A stretch of 64,000 nt of DNA from Candidatus Enterococcus ferrettii (lineage in GTDB: Bacteria > Bacillota > Bacilli > Lactobacillales > Enterococcaceae). The stretch's first letter is position 1; the number at the start of each line of letters is the position of its first letter. Position numbers and translations under genes: made by a program. The notes below the pieces were generated by a model, which did no database searches, was not told the DNA's origin, and worked only from the letters and a program-made list of their open reading frames with translations. The stretch spans positions 1-64,000 of the forward strand of contig NZ_JAFREL010000042.1 of assembly GCF_017377655.1 (NCBI RefSeq). Direction: 5' to 3'. Positions 52,778 to 60,764 of this stretch are shown here, in pieces.

Positions 52778-53293
52778 ATGACGTATCAAGAAGAAGTAAA
52801 GCAACGTTTTTTAGACTCGGGGATTGTTTTTACGGAAAAAGAATTGGCCTCAATTGACTATGCTGACTTTGGGTTAAAGCGCTTGGATTCAGAGGGTTTG
52901 AACTTAATTGTCTATGAAAACAATGATCGGTATTGTGCTAAGGAGATGGTGCTGCTACCAGGCCAAACTTGTCCGGAGCATCGCCATCCTCCCCGCAATG
53001 GTGAAACAGGCAAACGAGAAACCTTTCGCTGCCGCAAAGGTAACGTGTATTTATATGTAGAAGGGGAAGCAACTGATACTATTCATAGTAAAATCCCAAC
53101 AGGTCAGGAAGTTTATTACACTGTGATGCACGAAGTGGAGTTAAAAGCTGGGGAGCAATATACAATCGAGCCTGATATCAAGCATTGGTTCCAAGCTGGT
53201 AATGAGGGAGCCATCATCTCTGAATTTTCTTCACCCAGTGACGATGCCAGTGACATCTTTACCAATCCCAATATCCAACGGGTGACTAAATAA
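52778..53293 (+). CDS. D-lyxose ketol-isomerase (cupin)
   Basis: A 171-residue cupin isomerase of the lyxose isomerase family. The metal ligands are His68 and His70 in CPEHRHPP, Glu81 in GKRETFRC, and His136 in IKHWFQAG. Known members convert D-lyxose to D-xylulose and D-mannose to D-fructose. With the xylulokinase at 54326 it makes a route from lyxose to xylulose-5-phosphate. A terminator follows directly after its stop. Confidence 0.85.
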   Translation: MTYQEEVKQRFLDSGIVFTEKELASIDYADFGLKRLDSEGLNLIVYENNDRYCAKEMVLLPGQTCPEHRHPPRNGETGKRETFRCRKGNVYLYVEGEATDTIHSKIPTGQEVYYTVMHEVELKAGEQYTIEPDIKHWFQAGNEGAIISEFSSPSDDASDIFTNPNIQRVTK

Positions 53294-53301
53294 TTATAGA
53301 C

Positions 53302-53335
53302 AGACTAGGAGCTCTAATGTTCCTAGTCTCTTTTT
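53302..53335 (+). terminator. Intrinsic terminator inside the operon
   Basis: AGACTAGGA (53302-53310) pairs with TCCTAGTCT (53321-53329) and TTTTT ends at 53335. The next ATG is only 15 bases away, so no new promoter fits. The mutarotase and xylulokinase must be read through it, at a lower level. Confidence 0.78.
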
Positions 53336-53349
53336 GAAAGGAACAACTG

Positions 53350-54312
53350 ATGAAAACTTACCAATTAGAAAATGAGTTTGTTCGTATCGAATTTTTGAAC
53401 TATGGTGGAACCCTGACCAAAATGATTAACAAAAAGACCCAACAAAATTATCTCCTAGCCTATAAAAATCAGGAGGATTATAAAAAGAACCCTTATTTCT
53501 TTGGTGCGACAATTGGTCGGAATGCTGGAAGAACGTATCCACCCTTTTATCAAAATTATCAAGGAGCTAAAAGAGTATTGGATACGAACGAAGGACAGGT
53601 TCACCTGCATGGTGGGAGCGAGGGCCTGCACCAAGTGGAATGGGAGGTTGAAAAGCTGTCGGATACTACCTATCGTCTAACTTTTGAAGATACTCAATCT
53701 CTTTATGAACCAATGAAGCTGGAGCTGATTTATCAGCTAGAGAACAATCGTTTTACAATTAGAATGCAAGGTCGTGCAGAACAGCCAACTGTTTGCAATC
53801 TTACCAATCACAGTTATTTCAATTTAGGAGAAGAGTCGACTGTTGCCTTTCATCGTCTGCAAACAGCATCGGCAACACTTCAGCTGATTGATGAGCAGTT
53901 TATACCAACAGAAAAATATTCGACAATGCTGCCTTCAGAATATGCCCCGTTTAACTTTTCTGAAGAAAAGGCCGTTCAAAAAGCTTTGAACTTAGAAACC
54001 CCTCTGTCAAAAATTTGTGCGGACGGAATTGATTTGGCATATTGTTTCACCAATAATGATGACAAGGAGCCTAAAATTCGTTTAACTGATCGTCAACGAC
54101 AAAACAAGTTAACTATTTATTCTGACCAGGAGGCTTGCATTATCTATACCTTGAACAAGCTTTCTGACAAAGTAAAACTAGAAAATGGCGGGCTGGTCGA
54201 GAAATATGGCGGCATTACTTTCGAAATGCAGCATAAACCCAATTATGTTCACACGACTGCCGATTATTTAGTGACAGATTATCAGGCGTATACAATTTAT
54301 GAAATTGAATAG
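53350..54312 (+). CDS. Aldose 1-epimerase (GalM-like)
   Basis: A 320-residue mutarotase. ATIGRNAGR, VHLHGGSEGLHQVEWEV with the conserved histidine and NLTNHSYFNLG with the second histidine are the family motifs, and the C-terminal KYGGITFEMQHKPNYVH carries the catalytic glutamate. It interconverts alpha and beta anomers of a free aldose, suggesting that unphosphorylated sugar is also handled here. AAAGG precedes the ATG, within the T run of the terminator. Confidence 0.87.
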   Translation: MKTYQLENEFVRIEFLNYGGTLTKMINKKTQQNYLLAYKNQEDYKKNPYFFGATIGRNAGRTYPPFYQNYQGAKRVLDTNEGQVHLHGGSEGLHQVEWEVEKLSDTTYRLTFEDTQSLYEPMKLELIYQLENNRFTIRMQGRAEQPTVCNLTNHSYFNLGEESTVAFHRLQTASATLQLIDEQFIPTEKYSTMLPSEYAPFNFSEEKAVQKALNLETPLSKICADGIDLAYCFTNNDDKEPKIRLTDRQRQNKLTIYSDQEACIIYTLNKLSDKVKLENGGLVEKYGGITFEMQHKPNYVHTTADYLVTDYQAYTIYEIE

Positions 54313-54325
54313 GAGGGGGAAACCC

Positions 54326-55798
54326 ATGACATACTTTTTAGGTGTCGATTTAGGCACGAGCTCATTAAAAATTATTTTAGGAAATGACACCGGGGAGTTA
54401 TTAGGCAGTACCAGCAACACCTTTGCTATATCTTCTCCAAAAGCCGGCTACAGTGAGGAAAATCCTGTCGACTGGCAACGAGCTTTTGATCGAGCAATGA
54501 CCGATTTGATTACTCAATTCCCTGAAATTGTTGAGGCTTCCTTAATTCTAGGATTCTCGGGTCAAATGCATTCGCTGGTTCTAATTGACCAGACGGGTAA
54601 AGTTTTACGACCAGCAATTTTATGGAACGATGGCCGTACCTCAGCAGAAGTACAACAGCTGCGAGAAACCTTGGGGGAACATCTATTATCAGTTGAAAAA
54701 AATATTCCCTTAGAAGGCTTTACTTTGCCTAAAATTATGTGGGTGCAAAAGCATCAGCCAGAAATCTGGACCCAAACATGGAAATTCATGCTGCCGAAGG
54801 ATTATCTAGTCTATTATTTAACCGGGCTGGTCTTTACAGAACCTTCCGATGCTGCGGGGACCATTATGTTAGACGTCGAAAAACAGTGTTGGGACGAAGA
54901 GCTATTAAAACAATTGAACATTTCTTTAGAACAGTGTCCTAAGATTCAGCCTTCTACTAAAATAATTGGTGAAATGAAGTCTGATTTAAAACAGCGTTTC
55001 GGTTTTAAAGGATCAGTCGAACTAGTAATGGGTGGGGCGGATAACGCTTGCGGCGCTTTTGGCAATTTGACAGACCCACAAGCTCAAGGCCTTATTTCAG
55101 TGGGAACCTCTGGGGTAGTTTTGACTTATGAAACGGAAAAGCCCCAGCAGGATTTGGGAAAATACCATTATTTCACTTCAGTGATGGCAGATCAAAATTA
55201 TAAAATGGGAGTAACGCTTGCGGCAGGATATTCCCTCGACTGGCTCAAAAAGCTTTTGGCACCTGAAGAATCCTTTACTGCCTTTACCCAATCAGCAGCA
55301 GATAGTCCCATCGGCAGTCAAGGGGTGACTTTTCTGCCCTATCTATTTGGCGAGCGCAGTCCATATTTTGATCCGAGCTTAAGTGGGGCATTGCTGGGCT
55401 TACGTGCACACCATACACGCAGTGATATTATCCGCGGGGTCATGGAGGGCATCGCCTTTTCATTGCGCAATGTTTATGAAAATATGGGGATTCAATCAAC
55501 AGCGGCTATTGAAGTTTTTCGAATTACTGGAGGAGTAGTCAAGAATCCTTTCTGGCTGCAGCTATTTGCGGATGTTTTTCAAACGAAAATAGAGGTGCTG
55601 AGCTTTGATGAAGGTCCGGCTTATGGTGCGATGCTGTGTGCAGTGGCTGGTAAAAATGATTCTCCGATTTTCGCAACCTGGCAGGCAGCTAATCGTGTGA
55701 AAGTGGTTTATCAACCAAACTCTGACCAGGCGAGTGACTATCAGAAAGCCTATGAACAATTTAAAAAATTAAGTGATCAACAGGCTGCCACAAACTAG
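54326..55798 (+). CDS. xylB: Xylulokinase (FGGY family)
   Basis: A 490-residue sugar kinase. FLGVDLGTSSLKI is the N-terminal phosphate loop, and EENPVDWQRAF, GFSGQMHSLVLID, ILWNDGRTSAEV, GGADNACGAFG (catalytic aspartate) and GVMEGIAFSLRN follow, fitting xylulokinases. It phosphorylates D-xylulose to xylulose-5-phosphate, which enters the pentose phosphate or phosphoketolase route. AGGAGGGGG before ATG 54326 sets the start. No xylose isomerase is nearby; the lyxose isomerase supplies the ketose instead. Confidence 0.88.
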   Translation: MTYFLGVDLGTSSLKIILGNDTGELLGSTSNTFAISSPKAGYSEENPVDWQRAFDRAMTDLITQFPEIVEASLILGFSGQMHSLVLIDQTGKVLRPAILWNDGRTSAEVQQLRETLGEHLLSVEKNIPLEGFTLPKIMWVQKHQPEIWTQTWKFMLPKDYLVYYLTGLVFTEPSDAAGTIMLDVEKQCWDEELLKQLNISLEQCPKIQPSTKIIGEMKSDLKQRFGFKGSVELVMGGADNACGAFGNLTDPQAQGLISVGTSGVVLTYETEKPQQDLGKYHYFTSVMADQNYKMGVTLAAGYSLDWLKKLLAPEESFTAFTQSAADSPIGSQGVTFLPYLFGERSPYFDPSLSGALLGLRAHHTRSDIIRGVMEGIAFSLRNVYENMGIQSTAAIEVFRITGGVVKNPFWLQLFADVFQTKIEVLSFDEGPAYGAMLCAVAGKNDSPIFATWQAANRVKVVYQPNSDQASDYQKAYEQFKKLSDQQAATN

Positions 55799-56012
55799 CT
55801 GATTAATCCCTCAAAAATAGTTGTATCAACAAAGCATCCTTAGTAAAATGAACTTAACAAAAGAACCATTAATTGTCTTATATAATAGAAGAAACACGAA
55901 AAAAGCCAATGAAAAACCAGTTAATTGGCCTTGACCTTTAGCCAAAAAGTAAAAAAGGACGAGAAAATTATCAAAAGCTGATATCTCACCTCAGCGGATA
56001 AAGGAGAGCACA

Positions 56013-56864
56013 ATGGAAGAAGCCATTTTCTTAGTCAAACGGCAGCGATCGGATTTTAAGGATTTCTATTTTTCCTTTTGCGGACATTCAAAAACATTTC
56101 CTGGGCACAGCTTTGGACCAGCCGTGAGGGATGTTTTCCTGATTCACATTATTTTAGAAGGCAGCGGCTACTATTCTATTAAGAAAACCAAATATCATCT
56201 CTCCAAAGGACAGGGCTTTGTCATTTACCCTGGGGAGTCGACCTTTTATCAAGCCAGTGAGGAACAGCCCTGGGAGTACGTTTGGTTAGCAATAGGCGGC
56301 GATTTAATCGAATCCTATTTAGCTAACTTAGGCATTACTCCGGCTCATTTATCTTTTGAAGTAACAAACTCAGCCGACTTTCATGCCTTAATCTTGCAAT
56401 GCTTGGCCTATGAACAGGATACCCAATTGAATGAACTGATTTTGCAAAAAATTGCTTACAGCTTTATGGAGCTGCTGTCTAAATCAATGGTCCATACCTT
56501 GAAGGACAGTCACAGTACCAAAATGAACGGCTATGTTTTAGAGGCGTTAGAGATCATTGGGGAACATTTCTGGCGAAACATTACGGTTAAGGAAATAGCC
56601 GAAAAGCTGATGATTGACGCCAGCTATTTATCCCGTTTATTCAAAAAGGACATTGGAATTTCCATAAAATCTTATATTAACGAAATGCGGATTTCAACTA
56701 GCCGAGATATTATTGCAACGACTAATCTACCAATTTCTAAAATTGCTGAGATGATAGGGTTCCCTACGACACAAGCTTTCTCCAAGGCTTTCAGCAAAGG
56801 CATGGGATTGTCGCCGTTTGCTTATCGTAAGGAACGAATCGGCTCAAACCATGAAATTTCATAA
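56013..56864 (+). CDS. AraC family regulator of alpha-galactoside locus
   Basis: A 283-residue regulator of the MsmR/RafR kind. An N-terminal cupin domain (HIILEGSGYYSIKKTKYHL, GQGFVIYPGESTFYQA, WEYVWLAIGG) is followed by two C-terminal helix-turn-helix motifs (VKEIAEKLMIDASYLSRLFK, ISKIAEMIGFPTTQAFSKAF). It is encoded on the same strand just before an alpha-galactosidase and a GPH symporter, the classic position for a raffinose/melibiose activator. The inducer is probably melibiose or a related sugar. Confidence 0.87.
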   Translation: MEEAIFLVKRQRSDFKDFYFSFCGHSKTFPGHSFGPAVRDVFLIHIILEGSGYYSIKKTKYHLSKGQGFVIYPGESTFYQASEEQPWEYVWLAIGGDLIESYLANLGITPAHLSFEVTNSADFHALILQCLAYEQDTQLNELILQKIAYSFMELLSKSMVHTLKDSHSTKMNGYVLEALEIIGEHFWRNITVKEIAEKLMIDASYLSRLFKKDIGISIKSYINEMRISTSRDIIATTNLPISKIAEMIGFPTTQAFSKAFSKGMGLSPFAYRKERIGSNHEIS

Positions 56865-56895
56865 AGTCAGAAATTGACAACTTTCCGTATCAAAG

Positions 56896-56928
56896 AGCGC
56901 TTACTTTTTAGGTAAGCGCTTTTTATAA
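56896..56928 (+). terminator. Hairpin overlapping a -10 box
   Basis: AGCGCTTAC (56896-56904) pairs with GTAAGCGCT (56912-56920) and T residues follow, which looks like the terminator of the AraC gene. The T run merges into TATAAT (56923-56928), a -10 for the GH36 gene, with only a poor -35 inside the hairpin. It could be terminator, operator or both. Confidence 0.55.
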
Positions 56929-56959
56929 TGGGGCTAAGTTAAACGGAGGTGTCACCAAT

Positions 56960-59206
56960 ATGACAAAGCAAGCAAAAGCATCAATTGAATATCTAGCGAA
57001 TTGCAAACAGTTCCATTTGTCTAACAAACAAATCAGTTATGTGTTTTGTATAGCTGAGGATGGTAAGCTACTGCAATTATACTATGGTAAAAAAGTACCT
57101 CAAGAAAAAGATTATACTCATTTGATTGAACAACACTATCGGCAGCAAGCCCCTTGCCGAACGAAGGATGATTTATTGTATTCATTGGATAGTTTAAAAC
57201 AGGAGCTGCCTGAATACGGAACGTCCGATTATCGTCACCCAGCGATTCGCTTACGTCAGTCCAATGGCTCAGCCACCAGCGAGCTGGTTTATAATTCTTA
57301 TGAAATAAGAGCTGGTAAAGAGCCGTTGCCAGGTTTACCTGCAACCCATACTGAAGATTCGTTGGAAGCAACAACTTTAAAGGTACAGTTAAAAGATGAA
57401 CTCACAGGCGCAGTTGTTGAAGTTGTTTATACTATTTTCTCAGAGCTGTCAGTGATTACTAGAAATGTAAACGTTCTAAATCACGGGACAGAAGATCTTT
57501 TCTTAACCCATCTCATGAGTTTGAATTTGGATTTGCCCGACAGTGATTATGAATGGCTTCAGCTTTCAGGAGCCTGGGGGCGAGAACGTCACGTAAAAAA
57601 GCGTACCTTGCAGCAGGGAATTCAATCGATTGAATCTACCCGTGGGATATCGAGTCCACAGCAAAATCCTTTTGTAGCCTTGGCACGACCGGAGACCACT
57701 GAATTTTCCGGAGAAGTAATTGGGGCGACACTGGTTTATTCAGGAAATTTCCTGGTGCAGGCAGAAGTGGATACCTTTGATGTGACGAGACTGCAATTAG
57801 GCATTAACCCTTTCAATTTTGAATGGAAGCTGGCTCCCGAGGAAAGCTTTGTTTCTCCTGAAGCGGTGCTGGTTTATTCTGATCAAGGATTGAACGGCAT
57901 GAGTCAGACCTTCCACAGTCTCTTTAGAAAGCGCTTAGTTCGCGGGAAGTGGCGGGATCAGGAACGTCCCGTTTTAATTAATAATTGGGAAGCGACTTAT
58001 TTTGACTTCACTGAGGAAAAATTACTGACAATTGCTGAAAAAGCCAAGCAGGTGGGCGTTGAGTTTTTTGTCTTAGATGATGGCTGGTTTGGCCGGCGGA
58101 CTCATGAAAAGGCTGGGTTGGGTGATTGGTATGTCAATCACGATCGGCTACCTGATGGGATTGGGGCTTTGGCTGATAAAATTCGCGCCTTAGGTTTGAA
58201 ATTCGGCCTGTGGTTTGAGCCGGAGATGGTTAATTTAGATAGCGATCTTTATCGCAATCATCCTGACTGGATGCTTCATACTCCGAATCGTAAGGCTAGT
58301 CACGGTCGGCATCAATACGTGTTGAACTATGCAAATCCTGATGTCGTTGACAATATCTTTCAGCAAATGTGTTTGGTAATTGATGAGTCCAAGCTGGAGT
58401 ACATTAAATGGGATATGAATCGGGTGTTGTCTGAGGTTTATGCTGTCAATCTTCCTGCTGATCGCCAAGGAGAAGCTTTTCATCGCTATGTATTAGGTGT
58501 TTACGATTTGTATGAACGGTTAGCAACGAAATATCCTAATATTTTGTTTGAATCTTGTTCCTCTGGCGGGGGACGCTTTGATGCGGGAATGCTGTATTAT
58601 GCGCCTCAGGCTTGGACCAGTGATGACACGGATGCTGTGGAACGGCTGAAGATCCAATATGGAACCAGTTTTTTATATCCATTGTCCTCGATGGGGTCTC
58701 ACGTATCAGTGATTCCTAATCATCAGACCAATCGTTTAGTACCTTTAAATACCCGGGCAAATGTTGCTTACTTTGGCACTTTTGGATATGAACTGGATTT
58801 AAGCAAGTTAAGTGAAGCCGAGATCGCTGAAGTTAAAGGGCAAGTGGCCTTTTTCAAAAAGTACCAGTCAGTTTTCCATAATGGGACCTTTTACCGGATT
58901 CAGTCACCTTTCGAGAAAAACAGGACCGAAACTAGCTGGATGGTAGTCAGCGAGGATCAGACGATTGCAATTGCCGGATACTACAAAATGTTAAACGAAG
59001 TCAATCGCTCATTCCATCGTATGAAGCTTCTGGGACTAAAGGATGACTGGGATTATGTAATTGATGGAAACCTTCATAGTGGGGCTGAGTTAATGCACGC
59101 AGGATTAGTTTCTTCCGATGCTTCTAGCGGATTCTTAATTGATCAAACACCACTGCCGCCGACCCATGACTATGATTCAAGACTTTGGATCATCGAAAAA
59201 GCTTAA
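56960..59206 (+). CDS. GH36 alpha-galactosidase
   Basis: A 748-residue alpha-galactosidase. FVLDDGWFGRR, GLWFEPEMVN, nucleophile Asp485 in IKWDMNRV, and SDDTDAVERL (Asp555/556) match the family, as do FESCSSGGGRFD and SVIPNHQTNR. It is a clear paralogue of the enzyme at 29322-31499 but sits with a proton- or sodium-driven symporter, so it hydrolyses unphosphorylated alpha-galactosides such as melibiose or raffinose. CGGAGGTG precedes the ATG. No signal peptide, hence intracellular. Confidence 0.92.
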   Translation: MTKQAKASIEYLANCKQFHLSNKQISYVFCIAEDGKLLQLYYGKKVPQEKDYTHLIEQHYRQQAPCRTKDDLLYSLDSLKQELPEYGTSDYRHPAIRLRQSNGSATSELVYNSYEIRAGKEPLPGLPATHTEDSLEATTLKVQLKDELTGAVVEVVYTIFSELSVITRNVNVLNHGTEDLFLTHLMSLNLDLPDSDYEWLQLSGAWGRERHVKKRTLQQGIQSIESTRGISSPQQNPFVALARPETTEFSGEVIGATLVYSGNFLVQAEVDTFDVTRLQLGINPFNFEWKLAPEESFVSPEAVLVYSDQGLNGMSQTFHSLFRKRLVRGKWRDQERPVLINNWEATYFDFTEEKLLTIAEKAKQVGVEFFVLDDGWFGRRTHEKAGLGDWYVNHDRLPDGIGALADKIRALGLKFGLWFEPEMVNLDSDLYRNHPDWMLHTPNRKASHGRHQYVLNYANPDVVDNIFQQMCLVIDESKLEYIKWDMNRVLSEVYAVNLPADRQGEAFHRYVLGVYDLYERLATKYPNILFESCSSGGGRFDAGMLYYAPQAWTSDDTDAVERLKIQYGTSFLYPLSSMGSHVSVIPNHQTNRLVPLNTRANVAYFGTFGYELDLSKLSEAEIAEVKGQVAFFKKYQSVFHNGTFYRIQSPFEKNRTETSWMVVSEDQTIAIAGYYKMLNEVNRSFHRMKLLGLKDDWDYVIDGNLHSGAELMHAGLVSSDASSGFLIDQTPLPPTHDYDSRLWIIEKA

Positions 59207-59229
59207 GCAAGAGAAAAGGAGAAAATACC

Positions 59230-60654
59230 ATGAAAGTATCCGCAAAAGAGAAGTATTCCTACGGTTTAGGTGCATTAGGAAAAGATATGATTGTTGCTCT
59301 GATTTTCGTTTTCGCGATGCTGTATTTTACCGACGTATTAAAAATATCCGCTTCATTTGTTGGAAGTTTGTTTTTCCTGGCTAAGTTCTGGGATGCGATC
59401 AATGATTTGGCTATGGGAGTCATCGTTGATAATACTCGGACCAAGTTTGGGAAATTCCGGCCTTGGCTGGTCATCGGTACGTTGCTAAATGCTATTGTAT
59501 TCGTTTGTTTGTTTACCAACTGGGGCTTATCAGGAACGGCTCTTTATGTCTTCGCTGCGGTGATGTACATTTTATGGGGAATGACTTATACAGTAATGGA
59601 TATTCCTTATTGGTCGATGCTTCCCAACTTGACTAGTGACAAACGGGAACGTGAAAAGTTATCCGTCATCCCTCGTATTTTTGCTTCGATTGGCGGCTCA
59701 TTAATTGTCGCTGGTTTCGGCTTGCAGATTATTGACTTCCTGGGCTCTGGGGATATGCAAAGCGGATTTACCCGTTTTGCTTGGGTAATTGCCATTGTCT
59801 TTATTGTAACAATTGGCATTACAGTGCTAAATGTGAAATCCGCTGATAAAGCGGTTAGTAAAACTGCTGAAAAAGTATCTGTTAAGCAATTAATGAAGAT
59901 CATTTTGAAAAATGACCAGTTGGTAGTTGCCATTGGTATTATTTTAACCTTCAATTTGGCGATCCAATTTGTTAATGGGGTGTCTACGTATTACTTCATC
60001 TACGTGACTGGCAGCAAAATGATGTTCTCCGTCTTTACTATGTTTGCTGGTTTTGCCGAAATCGGCGGCTTGTTCCTATTTCCTGAGCTGGTTGGCAAGA
60101 TTTCACGGGCAAAGGTTTATCTGTTGGCTTGTCTATCACCGGTCGTTGGATTTGTTTTATTACTAATCACCGGTTATGTTGCACCAGAAAATGTGTTCTT
60201 AACCGCTGCAGCTGGAATTTTAGTTAAATTAGGTTCTGGTTTACAATTGGGAACAGCAACGGTTATCTTAGCCGATGTTGTGGACTACGGGGAATACAAA
60301 TTTGGTACCCGTAACGAATCTGTGACCTTCTCGATTCAAACCTTGATGATTAAGTTTTCTTCCGCAATTGGGGCCCTTTTAACTGGATTTGCCTTAGATT
60401 TAACCGGTTATGTACCTAATGCTGTACAGAGTCCAGCTACTTTAATGGGGATTCGAATCGTAATGATTGTTTTACCGATTGGCTTTACCTTAATCAGCTA
60501 TTTGATCTATAAGAAATTCTTCAGGTTAAGCGGCGAGTTTTATGACGAGTTTATGGCTATTTTAACAAAGCGCAAGGCTGAAACGATAGAAAAAGAAGAT
60601 CTACTGCCAGAGGAAAATCGGGAAATGCTGGAAAAACTGCCAGCTGATATATAA
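59230..60654 (+). CDS. GPH-family symporter, melibiose type
   Basis: A 474-residue glycoside:cation symporter of the MelB/RafP group. LAKFWDAINDLAMGVIVDNT and TKFGKFRPWLVIG are the family signatures, and MDIPYWSMLPNLTSD the helix 5 motif. No C-terminal EIIA domain is fused. The frame opens at 59185 inside the GH36 gene, but AAGGAG eight bases before ATG 59230 marks the start. It imports the substrate of the alpha-galactosidase immediately upstream. Confidence 0.87.
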   Translation: MKVSAKEKYSYGLGALGKDMIVALIFVFAMLYFTDVLKISASFVGSLFFLAKFWDAINDLAMGVIVDNTRTKFGKFRPWLVIGTLLNAIVFVCLFTNWGLSGTALYVFAAVMYILWGMTYTVMDIPYWSMLPNLTSDKREREKLSVIPRIFASIGGSLIVAGFGLQIIDFLGSGDMQSGFTRFAWVIAIVFIVTIGITVLNVKSADKAVSKTAEKVSVKQLMKIILKNDQLVVAIGIILTFNLAIQFVNGVSTYYFIYVTGSKMMFSVFTMFAGFAEIGGLFLFPELVGKISRAKVYLLACLSPVVGFVLLLITGYVAPENVFLTAAAGILVKLGSGLQLGTATVILADVVDYGEYKFGTRNESVTFSIQTLMIKFSSAIGALLTGFALDLTGYVPNAVQSPATLMGIRIVMIVLPIGFTLISYLIYKKFFRLSGEFYDEFMAILTKRKAETIEKEDLLPEENREMLEKLPADI

Positions 60655-60661
60655 AAATTTT

Positions 60662-60698
60662 AACAGCAAGTCTGTCATTATAGATAGACTTGCTGTTT
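60662..60698 (+). terminator. Rho-independent terminator (weak U-tract)
   Basis: AACAGCAAGTCT (60662-60673) pairs with its complement at 60686-60697. Only three T residues follow. It separates the alpha-galactoside genes from the FGGY kinase, which therefore has its own promoter or depends on readthrough. Confidence 0.6.
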
Positions 60699-60709
60699 CC
60701 CTTAGTAAA

Positions 60710-60720
60710 GGAACATGCTA
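60710..60720 (+). promoter_or_regulatory. GGAACATGCTA element before FGGY kinase
   Basis: GGAACATGCTA at 60710-60720, followed by AGCTTATA, is repeated at 62595-62605 in front of the small membrane protein gene, there followed by CACTTCTTATA. In both cases TGCTA could begin an extended -10 box (TG-N-TAAGCT or TG-N-TACACT). It lies 45 bases before the kinase start. Confidence 0.35.
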
Positions 60721-60764
60721 AGCTTATAAAGAGTGCAGCATATTAAAAGAAGGATGGAGATCGT

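Noticed and set aside
59139..59384. Plus-strand frame of 81 codons across the GH36/GPH junction
   Set aside because: It is an out-of-frame shadow over the end of GH36 and the start of the GPH symporter, with arginine-rich random composition.
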